In this document: positions 8,699 to 16,485 of the stretch, piece by piece
Layout of the letters: each line of letters begins with the position of its first letter
Position numbering within the stretch: position 1 is the first letter of the stretch
From: Hymenobacter sp.
Lineage (GTDB): Bacteria > Bacteroidota > Bacteroidia > Cytophagales > Hymenobacteraceae
Length of the DNA: 64,000 nt
Reading direction: 5' to 3'
Assembly: GCA_028288445.1 (NCBI GenBank)
Contig: JAQBNT010000082.1
Span: 20,180 to 84,179 of the forward strand
The notes under the pieces: generated by a model
Database searches by the model: none
What the model was told of the DNA's origin: nothing
What the model saw: only the letters and a program-made list of their open reading frames with translations
Position numbers and translations under genes: made by a program

Positions 8699-9285
8699 CG
8701 CGGCTGTGCGCTGCCGGGCAAAGCCCCCAGCGCTGCCAGCTCGGCCCAGACGCGGTGCGTGGGCAGGCCCATTACGTTGAAGTACGAGCCTTCGAGCCGG
8801 GTAATGGCGGCCATGCCCAGCCAGTCCTGTGCGCCGTAGGAGCCGGCCTTGTCGTAGGGCTGGCAGGTGTCGATGTAGTAGCCGATTTCGGCTGGGCTCA
8901 GCGGGCGGAAGTGCACAGTGGTCTGGTCCGAGAATACGACTTGGTGGCCGTCGCCGGCCAGCAGGCACACGCCCGTGAACACGTCGTGGGCGCGGCCCTG
9001 CAGGCGGGTGAGCATGGCGGTGGCTTCGGCGCGGTCGGCGGGTTTGTTGAGCACGTCGTTTTCGAGGCACACTATCGTGTCGGCGGTTATCACCAGCTCG
9101 TCGGGGGCCAGGTCGGGGGCGTAGGCGGCGGCTTTGTGGGCGGCGAGGTATTCGGCTACTTCGGCCCGGCGCAGGTGGGCGGGAAAGTCCTCATCGACTT
9201 CGCGCAGCCGGATTTCGTAGGGCAGGCCCATATCCGTCAGCAACTGCCGACGGCGGGGCGAGTTAGAGGCTAAAATAAGTTTCAC
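8695..9285 (-). CDS. maf: Maf family nucleoside triphosphate pyrophosphatase
   Basis: 196-aa house-cleaning NTP pyrophosphatase (dTTP/UTP type by its motifs), which hydrolyses non-canonical or modified nucleotides to monophosphates; the family is also linked to septum formation. Diagnostic motifs are ASNSPRRRQLL at the N-terminus, the catalytic region ADTIV, KPADRAEA, and YDKAGSYGAQ near residue 150. The start is a GTG that overlaps the stop of DUF1015 (GTGA), and the stop overlaps the next ATG (ATGA), so all three genes are translationally linked. Confidence 0.93.
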   Translation of the reverse strand: MKLILASNSPRRRQLLTDMGLPYEIRLREVDEDFPAHLRRAEVAEYLAAHKAAAYAPDLAPDELVITADTIVCLENDVLNKPADRAEATAMLTRLQGRAHDVFTGVCLLAGDGHQVVFSDQTTVHFRPLSPAEIGYYIDTCQPYDKAGSYGAQDWLGMAAITRLEGSYFNVMGLPTHRVWAELAALGALPGSAQPR

Positions 9286-10610
9286 GCGGGGTTGGCCTGG
9301 AAATGCTCGGCGAAAGCGTTGCCGGCTTCCTCATCGGCAATGCTGCTGAATAGGAAACCGCCGATGGTTTTGGGATAGAAAAAAGTCGATTTGGGCGGCA
9401 TCACGGCCCCGGAATGACACACGGCTTCCACTTCGGCCATAGTTACTTCATTCACGATGAACGCCGCCCGCGCCTCGCCCCGGTCCACGCGCTGGAGGCA
9501 TTCAGTGAAATTGCGCACGTAGGCCACGCCCGGCCACGCCCGTTGCGCATCCGGCCCCACAATGCCCAGCACCTTTTCCAGCACGAAAAAGTGCAGCACC
9601 GTTAAGTCCAGGGCTTTCACCTCCTCGGTTGTGTCCCAATCCAGTTGCGCGTGCACCGCGGGCCGAAGCCGGATTTTGAACGACTGCCCATCCATGTACA
9701 AGCCGAAAGCCCATTGCTTACCCGCAATTATTTCGGGCAAATCACTGGCATCGTCAGTAGGCAATACCGTGAAGTACGGAGCCAGCCGGTCCAGCAATTC
9801 CCCAACACTTAGGTTGCCGGGCAGGTCCAGCAGCAGGCGGTGAGTGGGCAGAATGCGTAGGTCGTCGGCCGCTGCGTTGGTGAGGTACATGAGGTGGTAG
9901 TTCCAGGGCTCGCGGCCGGTGGCGCGGCCGTCGGCGGCCAGCTCGCGGGCCTGGCGGTAGGCCAGCGAGCCCTCGTAGCGGTGGTGGCCGTCGGCCAGAA
10001 TCACTTCGCGGCGCGCCAGCACCTCCTGAAACCGGCGGATAATGGCCGCGTCCTGAATCACGGCCAGCACATCGCGGGCACCCTGGTAGTCTTCCTCCGT
10101 TTCCAGCAGCGGCGAGCGCATGGCTTCGTCCAGGTAGGCTTCCAGCTCAAAATCCTCATCGCGGTACAGCCCGTGGGTGGCGCTGGTCTGGAACTGGGTG
10201 TGGGCCAGCAATTCGGCCCGGTCATTCACCGAGGCGGGCAGCGTGTTCTCGTGGCGCAGCACCACGTTCTCTTCCCAGTCATACGCCCGAATGTGGCACA
10301 TGAAGCCCTTGCGGCAGTATTTGCGGGGGCTGCCAGGCAGCTGGAAATACTGGTAATAGGCATAGATGCCGGGCAGCTCGTCCTGCCGCAGCACGCCGCT
10401 GGCTTCCCACTCGCGCAGCCGCGCCAGCGCCGCCCCGGCCGCGTCATCGCCCCGGGGCACCGACAGGTGAATGGAGTTGAGCGGGTTGCGATAAAGCGCC
10501 TCCCGCTGCTTTGCCGACACCACATCGAACAGCGGCGAAACGTAGGCGTCGATGTTCGCGCTTAGCACCGCATTGTAGCGCCAGCCGCGCAGGGGTTGAA
10601 TTTCAGCCAA
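9282..10610 (-). CDS. DUF1015 family protein
   Basis: 442-aa soluble protein. The N-terminus (IQPLRGWRYN...DAYVSPLFDVV) and internal motifs (GIYAYYQYF, ILADGHHRYEGSLAYRQ) are the DUF1015 hallmarks. Function is unknown; family members are often next to serine or phosphoglycerate metabolism genes in other phyla, which is not the case here. The start is TTG (LAEIQPLRG), just downstream of an AATGARGA palindrome. First gene of the coupled DUF1015-maf-membrane protein operon. Confidence 0.9.
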   Translation of the reverse strand: MAEIQPLRGWRYNAVLSANIDAYVSPLFDVVSAKQREALYRNPLNSIHLSVPRGDDAAGAALARLREWEASGVLRQDELPGIYAYYQYFQLPGSPRKYCRKGFMCHIRAYDWEENVVLRHENTLPASVNDRAELLAHTQFQTSATHGLYRDEDFELEAYLDEAMRSPLLETEEDYQGARDVLAVIQDAAIIRRFQEVLARREVILADGHHRYEGSLAYRQARELAADGRATGREPWNYHLMYLTNAAADDLRILPTHRLLLDLPGNLSVGELLDRLAPYFTVLPTDDASDLPEIIAGKQWAFGLYMDGQSFKIRLRPAVHAQLDWDTTEEVKALDLTVLHFFVLEKVLGIVGPDAQRAWPGVAYVRNFTECLQRVDRGEARAAFIVNEVTMAEVEAVCHSGAVMPPKSTFFYPKTIGGFLFSSIADEEAGNAFAEHFQANPA

Positions 10611-10620
10611 GGGTTTTTTT

Positions 10621-10706
10621 AATGAGGAATGAAGAATGAGGAATGAGGACTGAAGAATGAGGACTGTCGAAATAATTCTTCATTCCTCATTCTTCAGTCC
10701 TCATTC
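10621..10706. repeat. AATGARGA-unit palindrome, copy 1
   Basis: Tandem AATGAGGA/AATGAAGA units form the left side (10621-10663) and their reverse complement the right side. A perfect 23-base stem (GAATGAGGACTGAAGAATGA... / ...TCAGTCCTCATTC) encloses a 20-base loop. It lies between pdxH and the TTG start of the DUF1015 gene, so it sits in the leader of that operon. Short single-sided remnants of the same units occur at about 11368 and 11578, and a second full copy lies at 40.0 kb. Confidence 0.88.
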
Positions 10707-10710
10707 AACT

Positions 10711-11361
10711 TCACGGGGCCAGTCGGCTGCGCTTCCAGGTCGCGCCTTCCAGCTCGTACACGATGCGGTCGTGCAGGCGGCTGGGGCGGCCCTGCCACAG
10801 CTCCAGCCGCGTGGGGCGCAGGATGTAGCCGCCCCAGTTGTCGGGGCGCGGCAGCGGGTCCTGTTCCCCAAATTCTTCGGCTACGGCTTCTTCGCGGGCT
10901 TCCAGCTCTTCGCGGCTGCCGATGACCTGGCTTTGCGGCGAGGCCCAGGCCCCAACCTGGCTGCTGCGCGGCCGGCTCTGGAAATATTCGGTCGACATCG
11001 ATTCCGGGGCCTTTTCCACGCGGCCTTCCACGCGCACCTGCCGCTCCAAACCGGGCCAAAAGAAATTGAGCGCCGCCAGCGGCTGCGCATTCAGCTCGTG
11101 GCCCTTGCGCGAGTCATAATTCGTGTAGAACAAAAAGCCGGCATCATCGGGCAATCCTTTTAGCAGCACCACGCGCGACGACGGCTGCCCGGTGGCCGAC
11201 ACCGTGCTCACGGTCATGGCCGTGGGCTCTTCGAGCTGGGCGGCCAGCGCTTCTTCCAGCCACGCCCGAAACTGCGGCACGGCCTCGGGCAGCACGTCGG
11301 CTTCGGAAAGGGTGCGCTGGGCGTAGGTTTTGCGCAGGTCGGCAAGGTGCGGGTCGGTCAT
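10711..11361 (-). CDS. pdxH: Pyridoxamine 5'-phosphate oxidase
   Basis: FMN-dependent oxidase that makes pyridoxal 5'-phosphate from PNP or PMP. The 216-aa length and motifs fit: TVSATGQPSSRVVLLKG (FMN binding), FYTNYDSRKGHEL, RQVRVEGRVEK, YFQSRPRSSQVGAWASPQS, and the C-terminal WGGYILRPTRLELWQG...RLHDR. The 240-base region up to yqgE holds divergent control signals. On the minus strand TATCTTGC at about 11503-11510 is a possible -7 element, but I see no good -33 box. Confidence 0.95.
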   Translation of the reverse strand: MTDPHLADLRKTYAQRTLSEADVLPEAVPQFRAWLEEALAAQLEEPTAMTVSTVSATGQPSSRVVLLKGLPDDAGFLFYTNYDSRKGHELNAQPLAALNFFWPGLERQVRVEGRVEKAPESMSTEYFQSRPRSSQVGAWASPQSQVIGSREELEAREEAVAEEFGEQDPLPRPDNWGGYILRPTRLELWQGRPSRLHDRIVYELEGATWKRSRLAP

Positions 11362-11602
11362 GCGGGATGAAAAGCGAAGAATGAATTACAAGCGTAAGGC
11401 AACCCGTGGCATGGCGGATTCACGTAGCTGCCAGAGGAACATTTTTCCGCGAAAGGCAGTCTTACTTATCCCGCCGGCGCGGTTGTCGGGGCATTGCGGG
11501 CGCAAGATACGACCCCGCGCAAGGCAGAGCGGCCCGCGCCGGCTCAGCCGGTACCGGCGGCCACGACTCCTTGTATTCCTCATTCTTCAAATTCTCCTGA
11601 TA

Positions 11603-12157
11603 ATGCGGCCCGGTACCTTACTCATCTCCAAGCCCTTTCTCGGCGACCCCAACTTCGAGCGCAGCGTGGTGCTGCTCTGCCGCGACGAACCCACTGACGG
11701 TTCCTTCGGCCTCGTGCTGAACCGCGCCACCAGCCTCGTGCTCGACGACGTGCTCGACCTGCCGCCCGAAGCCTCGGCGGCCGCCCTAGTGCCCATCTAC
11801 GTGGGCGGCCCCGTCGAGCCCAACACCCTGCACTATCTGCACCGCCGGGCCGACCTGCCCGGGGCCACCGCCCTGGGCCAGCACGTGTACTGGGGCGGCG
11901 ATTTTGAAATCCTGCTCGGATTGCTAGGCAGCGGGGCCGTGGCGGCCGACGATGTGCGGCTGTTTGCCGGCTATTCGGGGTGGTCGGCGGGCCAACTGGC
12001 GGGCGAAATGCAGGGGCAGAGTTGGATACGGCACCCCGCAAGCGCCGGGAAAGTGTTTACTTTGGCATCTGATGCGTTCTGGCGGGAAATTCTGCGGGAG
12101 AAAGGCGGCAAGTTTAAGGTGCTGGCCAATTATCCCGTCGACCCCCGGCTGAACTGA
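11603..12157 (+). CDS. YqgE/AlgH family protein
   Basis: 184-aa soluble protein starting at the ATG giving MRPGTLLISKPFLGDPNFERSV, the canonical UPF0301 N-terminus. Other family motifs are GLVLNRAT, YVGGPVEPNTLHYLH, YWGGDFEILL and LFAGYSGWSAGQLAGE. In Pseudomonas the family is called AlgH, but a transcription factor role is not established; function is unknown. The ORF-track start at 11330 would run through the pdxH promoter region and is rejected. Confidence 0.92.
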   Translation: MRPGTLLISKPFLGDPNFERSVVLLCRDEPTDGSFGLVLNRATSLVLDDVLDLPPEASAAALVPIYVGGPVEPNTLHYLHRRADLPGATALGQHVYWGGDFEILLGLLGSGAVAADDVRLFAGYSGWSAGQLAGEMQGQSWIRHPASAGKVFTLASDAFWREILREKGGKFKVLANYPVDPRLN

Positions 12158-12247
12158 TGCAGGTTTTGTTCGGACGTTTGTTTTATTCCCACTTTTTTTT
12201 GCTCTCTCCTCTGGCCCCATTTCCCGGGCTGGCTTTTACGAAGATTT

Positions 12248-14716
12248 ATGGGTGCTGAAGAAAACCCCACTGCCCCGCTCGCCGGCGGCACCGACCCGGC
12301 CGCCGAGGACCGGATGACCATTTTGCAACGCCGTCTGGCCGAGATTCAGGGCAAATCCGCCCCGGCTGATTCGGCTGCTGCTACCGCGCCCTCGGCCACG
12401 TCCACGCCCAACGCGGCCGGCGAAACCCAGGTAGAGCTGCCCGCCCAGGGCACGCCCGAACTGGCCGCCGGCCAGCCCGATGGAGCCGGCACTGCCGAAG
12501 CTTCCGGTGCGGCCGTAATCGCCACCGACTTGGGCAATACCGCACCCGACGCCGGCACACCCGAAGCCGCTGCTGCTGCCGAAACCGCCCAGCACGTTCC
12601 CGATTCGGTGACCGTGGACGGCAGCGATTTGTCGGCCCCGCAGGCCCGTGCCATTGCGCACTATGGCGAAGAAATGGCCACCACGCCCAATCCTGACGCT
12701 TTGCCCGCCGCCGAGCACATCGACAGCGCTACGCCCGCGCCCATTGCCGACCCTGAAACGCTGAGTGGCCCCAACACGGCTGCCACCGTTGAGAACCAAA
12801 CTGCCGAACTGCCCACCGTGGAGCTGCACGACGCCCCGGAGCTGGAAACCGCCCAGGAGCCGCTGGCTACGCTGCCCACCTCGTCGGAAACGCCGCTGGA
12901 TGCAGTTCCGGCTGATGTGGCCGCCATTGAGGCTGGCGAAGAGGCTACCGGCGTTGAACGCGAAGAAGCTGCCGAACCCGTTGCGCCCGACTTCACGGCG
13001 CTCGACCTGCCCGCCCAGGCCAACTATTTGGTGAGCCTGTTGCGCAGCCCCACCGCTGGCAAAAACCGCAAGCAGATTTCGGACCTCACCCGCCAGTACG
13101 AAACCAACGTGGGCCTGGCCCGCACCGCCGCCCGTGAGAAATTCGCTGCCGGCGGCGAGGGTGCCGAAGCCTTTGCCTTCCAGCAGCCCGAGGGCCAGCA
13201 GGAACTCAACAAGGCCCTGCAGGAATTCCGCGAGAGCCGCGCCAAGGACGCCAAAGCCGAGGATGCCAGCCGAGGCGACAACCTCACCAAGAAAAAAGCT
13301 TTGCTTGACCAGCTCCGCACCCTTGTGGATGCCGCCGAAACCAAAGACAGCTCGGGCAAGCTCAAAGCCCTGCAAGCTGAGTGGAAAGCCACCGGGGCCG
13401 TGCCTCAGGGCGACAGCCAGGGCATCTGGGATACCTACCACGGCCTGCTCGATATCTATTACAGCAAGCAGGGCCAGTTCCTGCAGATGAAGGACCTGGA
13501 CCGCCGCCGCAACCTGGAGGCCAAAGAAGCCCTCATTAAGCGCGCCGAAGCCCTTGGCTCAGCCTCTGGCATCAACAAAGCCCTCGATGAGCTCACCAAG
13601 CTGCACGAGGACTGGAAGAACATCGGCCCCGTGCCGAACGACCAGCGCGAGCCGCTGTGGCAGCGTTTCATCGCCGCTTCGGATGTGCTGCACCAGCGCC
13701 GCAAGGAGTTTGTGGACCAGCGCTCGACCGTGGAGAAAGCCAACCTCACCGTGAAGCAGGCCCTGCTGGAGCGCGTGTTGCCCTTCGCCACCTTCGATAC
13801 CGACCGCGTGAACCTGTGGCGCTCGAAAACCGACGAGCTCCAGGAAATCAAAACCGAGTGGGAAGCCGCCGGCCTCGTGCCCCGAGCCCAGGCCGATGCC
13901 CTGAACAAGCAATATTGGGCCGCCTACAAGGCTTTCTTTAATCGGAAAAACGACTTCTTTAAGTCGCTCGACAACGAGAAATCGGCCAACGTAAAAGCCA
14001 AGCAGGCCCTCATCGACCAGGCCGAAGAAGCCGCCAACAACCCCGACGGCGACGCCGCCCGCCAGGTTGTTATCCGCGTGCAGAAGGAGTGGAAGGATGT
14101 GGGCCGCGTACCCGATAAGCTGGCCGACAAGCTCTGGCACCGCTTCCGCGCCGCCTGCGACGCCGTCTTTGAGCGCCCCAAGCAGGAAGCTCGCTTCCGC
14201 GAAGAGAAGGTGCAGCAGTCGTCGGTTGAGCAAACCGCGCACCTCGATACCATCGCGGAGCAGGTCAATGCCCTCACCGCCGACGCCCCGGGCTCGCTGG
14301 AAGGCTTCCGCGAAATCCTGGCCGGCTGGGCCACCGAGTTTGATGCCAATGGGGAACAGCCCAATCGGGGCACCGCCGACCGCAGCGAAGAGCAACTGCT
14401 GTCGCTGCTCGGCAAGTACCTCGACCACGTTCCCGGCCTGAGCTACGCCGACCGCGCCGACCTGTTATTCCAGACCGAAGTGGCGCGCCTTAAAGCCCGC
14501 CCGCAGGCCCAGCAGCAGCTCACGCGCAAGGAAATGGCCCTGCGCAAGGAAATCAACGAGTTGGAAAACGATGCTTCGACGCTGCAAACCAACCTGGATT
14601 TCTTCGCCCGCTCGAAAAATGCATCTCAGCTCCGCGAGGAGTATCAGGGCCGCATTGCCGAAGGCCAGAAGCGCATCGACGCGCTGAAAAAGCAGTTACG
14701 AATGATACGCAGCTAA
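12248..14716 (+). CDS. DUF349 repeat protein
   Basis: 822-aa protein. The first ~250 residues are low-complexity and rich in Ala, Pro, Glu and Thr. Residues ~330-690 carry at least four DUF349 helical repeats, recognisable by W-K-x-x-G-x-V-P followed by W-x-x-F/Y: EWKATGAVPQ, DWKNIGPVPN, EWEAAGLVPR and EWKDVGRVPD. The C-terminus is a predicted coiled coil (ALRKEINELENDASTLQTNLDFF). In Bacteroidota proteins of this kind are common and uncharacterised. A strong terminator follows, so it is probably monocistronic. Confidence 0.88.
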   Translation: MGAEENPTAPLAGGTDPAAEDRMTILQRRLAEIQGKSAPADSAAATAPSATSTPNAAGETQVELPAQGTPELAAGQPDGAGTAEASGAAVIATDLGNTAPDAGTPEAAAAAETAQHVPDSVTVDGSDLSAPQARAIAHYGEEMATTPNPDALPAAEHIDSATPAPIADPETLSGPNTAATVENQTAELPTVELHDAPELETAQEPLATLPTSSETPLDAVPADVAAIEAGEEATGVEREEAAEPVAPDFTALDLPAQANYLVSLLRSPTAGKNRKQISDLTRQYETNVGLARTAAREKFAAGGEGAEAFAFQQPEGQQELNKALQEFRESRAKDAKAEDASRGDNLTKKKALLDQLRTLVDAAETKDSSGKLKALQAEWKATGAVPQGDSQGIWDTYHGLLDIYYSKQGQFLQMKDLDRRRNLEAKEALIKRAEALGSASGINKALDELTKLHEDWKNIGPVPNDQREPLWQRFIAASDVLHQRRKEFVDQRSTVEKANLTVKQALLERVLPFATFDTDRVNLWRSKTDELQEIKTEWEAAGLVPRAQADALNKQYWAAYKAFFNRKNDFFKSLDNEKSANVKAKQALIDQAEEAANNPDGDAARQVVIRVQKEWKDVGRVPDKLADKLWHRFRAACDAVFERPKQEARFREEKVQQSSVEQTAHLDTIAEQVNALTADAPGSLEGFREILAGWATEFDANGEQPNRGTADRSEEQLLSLLGKYLDHVPGLSYADRADLLFQTEVARLKARPQAQQQLTRKEMALRKEINELENDASTLQTNLDFFARSKNASQLREEYQGRIAEGQKRIDALKKQLRMIRS

Positions 14717-14737
14717 TTAGCGCTTCCAAACCCTAAA

Positions 14738-14776
14738 AAGAAGGCCGGCATCGCAGATGCCGGCCTTCTTTTTTTT
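14738..14776 (+). terminator. Rho-independent terminator after the DUF349 gene
   Basis: Perfect hairpin AAGAAGGCCGGCAT-CGCAG-ATGCCGGCCTTCTT continuing into a run of eight or more T. Confidence 0.95.
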
Positions 14777-14792
14777 GATAAATATGGCCCGA

Positions 14793-14826
14793 TTGCTGGG
14801 AAAGCGGCGTCGGCTGTTTACTTTTG
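14793..14826 (+). promoter_or_regulatory. Promoter of tRNA-Thr
   Basis: A Bacteroidota-type -7 element TACTTTTG (14819-14826) lies 12 bases before the tRNA, with a TTG 23 bases further upstream as a candidate -33 element. Spacing is slightly long for the usual 19-21. Confidence 0.6.
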
Positions 14827-14838
14827 CACCACCAACCC

Positions 14839-14911
14839 GCCGCCTTAGCTCAGTTGGTAGAGCTTCTGACTTGTAATCAGAGGGTCGTTGGTTCGAGTCC
14901 GACAGGCGGCT
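14839..14911 (+). tRNA. tRNA-Thr (anticodon TGT)
   Basis: A 73-base cloverleaf. The acceptor stem GCCGCCT pairs with AGGCGGC. The D arm is GCTC-AGTTGGTA-GAGC, the anticodon arm TCTGA-CTTGTAA-TCAGA gives anticodon TGT, and the T arm is GTTGG-TTCGAGT-CCGAC. CCA is not encoded. It is immediately followed by a terminator and a decayed tyrosine recombinase, which suggests that the 3' end once served as an integration site. Confidence 0.96.
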
Positions 14912-14932
14912 CACATATCCTTTACCGGAACA

Positions 14933-14980
14933 CCCGGAAAACAGCTTCTCCCGCTTGGGAGGCCGTTTTCCGGGTTTTTT
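14933..14980 (+). terminator. Terminator after tRNA-Thr
   Basis: CCCGGAAAAC ... GTTTTCCGGG (10-base perfect stem with a secondary smaller stem in the loop) followed by TTTTTT. Confidence 0.93.
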
Positions 14981-15059
14981 GCGTCTAGGGGAATCGGTAC
15001 TCCTTGGTGCGGAATCGGGGGGGGCTACGCGAGGGACGCCCCCATAACGCCCCCCTTTT

Positions 15060-15809
15060 ATGGTTACCCAGTTTGTGTTGCGAAGCGACAAGAAAGACAA
15101 GGACGGGAAGTGCCGGTGCATCTGGTAGTGTATTTTGCGATGGCTGTGGGATGAGCGGAGCGTGGTGCTGGGGCTGGAAAGACGCAAAATCAGCATCAAG
15201 GCATTTGATGTGCTGCAGCTGTACCTGTCTGTCGAGGACTTACGGAAGCTGGAAACGGCCATGCTGCCGGCCAACCTAGTGCCCACGCGAGATATTTTCT
15301 TGTTCTGCTGCTACACCGGGCTGCGGTACTCGGACGTGACGGGGCTGCACCGGGGCACCTGCACGAATGGAACGGCGGGCGGCGGCTGATGATGAGCAAG
15401 ACGCGGGCCGGGGTGAATATCTGCCTGACGGCGGTGGCTGTGGCCATCATCGACAAGTACGACGCCCCCGAACGGCTCAAGTTGTTTGTAAGCTGGCGGC
15501 ACTAACGGGCGCGGCCGACTTATGAGTACGGACATCGGCAACCTAGTGCGGACGGCAGTGCCCACGTGTGAACTGGTGACGATGCACACGGCCCGGCACA
15601 CGTTTGCGACGCAGAGCCTGCTGCGTGGGATGCCGGTGGAGGTGCTGCAAAAGGTGCTCGGGCACAAGAAAATTCAGACCACGCTTATTTACGCGAAGAT
15701 TGTGGAGGATTTCCAACACCAGACCATGCGGCGGGTTTGGGAGGGAGAGCCTGCCAGTGGGGAGGGCACGGCGGCCGTCGCGCTATGCACTGTGGAACCG
15801 GCGGCGTAG
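15060..15809 (+). pseudogene. Decayed tyrosine recombinase (phage/ICE-type integrase)
   Basis: Remnant of a Bacteroidota-type tyrosine recombinase. From ATG 15060 the reading frame encodes the arm-binding start (FVLRSDKKDKDGKCRC), then hits an in-frame TAG at 15126. The same frame continues into LEDLRKLETAML-like sequence and the first catalytic Arg (CYTGLRYSDVTGL), and ends at 15389. A second frame continues (MSKTRAGVNICLTAVAVAIIDKY). A third (from 15522) carries HTARHTFATQ, LGHKKIQTT and the nucleophile-like IYAK. The core-binding domain normally lying between the arm and catalytic domains is missing. So there is at least one nonsense mutation, a large internal deletion and two frameshifts. 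It lies about 150 bases after tRNA-Thr in the orientation expected for a tRNA-targeting integrase. Confidence 0.9.
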
Positions 15810-15852
15810 CTAGTTATGCTTGGAGTCTCGCTGCTGATGGCGTTGAAGGGAC

Positions 15853-16221
15853 CTAATAGCGTAGGTCTGTCCAGTGGATGAGTTGGCCAATGAAGGGCAG
15901 GCCGTTGTAGCTGTCAAGGAAGTAGAGTAAAAGGTCGAGCGACTCGAAACCATCGCGGCGGATAAACTCGGCCAACTCAGAGCCGAGGAGTTCGCGGCCG
16001 TCTATTTCGACTAATGCGGTGTCGTTGATGACTTCGACCCGAATGACTTGCACGGATTTGACCACCCCATCGGGCTGGAATTTGGTCATGTTGTCCTGAC
16101 CTGTAACGGTGTAAAAGTGGATGACTTGGCCGTTAGCCCACCGGCTCCCGGCGCGGATGGTGTGCACTTTGGTGCCGGCGATAATTTGGGGAACAAAGTC
16201 GGGTTTGAAGCCTAAAATCAT
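15853..16221 (-). CDS. ASCH/PUA-like small protein
   Basis: 122-aa protein from the ATG at 16221 (MILGFKPDFVPQIIAGTKVHTIRAG). The ORF track starts at a GTG (16320), adding a 33-residue low-complexity leader; the conserved part starts at MILGFK, so the shorter form is preferred. The sequence pattern (KPDFVPQIIAGTKVHTIR, then a strand-rich middle, then FIGQLIHWTDLRY at the C-terminus) resembles small ASCH-like proteins of Bacteroidota, often found in mobile regions. A nucleic-acid-binding role is family-level inference only. It lies just beyond the integrase remnant, convergent with it, and could be cargo of the lost element. Confidence 0.65.
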   Translation of the reverse strand: MILGFKPDFVPQIIAGTKVHTIRAGSRWANGQVIHFYTVTGQDNMTKFQPDGVVKSVQVIRVEVINDTALVEIDGRELLGSELAEFIRRDGFESLDLLLYFLDSYNGLPFIGQLIHWTDLRY

Positions 16222-16413
16222 ATGTAATATTAATAGTGGCGGCAAGGTGTCTGCCCCCGTTGCGCCGGTTGCTGCTGCATCATTGAGTTCGTCCGGGCGC
16301 TCAGCGTATTGATTCAGCACTCCTAATCATTAATGCGCTGTACCATAAAAAGTTGGTAGCGGGTTGACATTCAAAAGGAAATAGCCGTGAGGTACTGAAA
16401 CAGTAAGCCCAAA

Positions 16414-16460
16414 CGCAAAGCGGCCCGCCGGAATCAAGTGTTCCGGCGGGCCGCTTCGCG
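16414..16460 (-). terminator. Hairpin terminator after the PAP2 gene
   Basis: A 20-base inverted repeat, CGCAAAGCGGCCCGCCGGAA and its mirror with one mismatch, 7-base loop. It lies downstream of the minus-strand PAP2 gene; the following T-run is short (TTT). Confidence 0.75.
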
Positions 16461-16485
16461 TTGATGTAACAGGAATTTCCCGCAA

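Noticed and set aside
8699-9070. N-terminal 124 residues of the 732-aa minus-strand ORF
   Set aside because: Arg/Pro/His-rich translation lying within maf in another frame; the natural ATG overlaps the maf stop.
12236-13441. 401-aa minus-strand ORF
   Set aside because: Gly/Val-rich shadow of the DUF349 gene's Ala/Glu-rich codons; no start context and no family pattern.
15616-15809. Functional integrase from the 15522 ORF
   Set aside because: It holds only the last part of the catalytic domain; the upstream parts are in other frames or missing.
14912-16485. attR copy of the tRNA-Thr 3' end
   Set aside because: I looked for a repeat of the T-arm and acceptor sequence downstream of the integrase remnant and did not find one.
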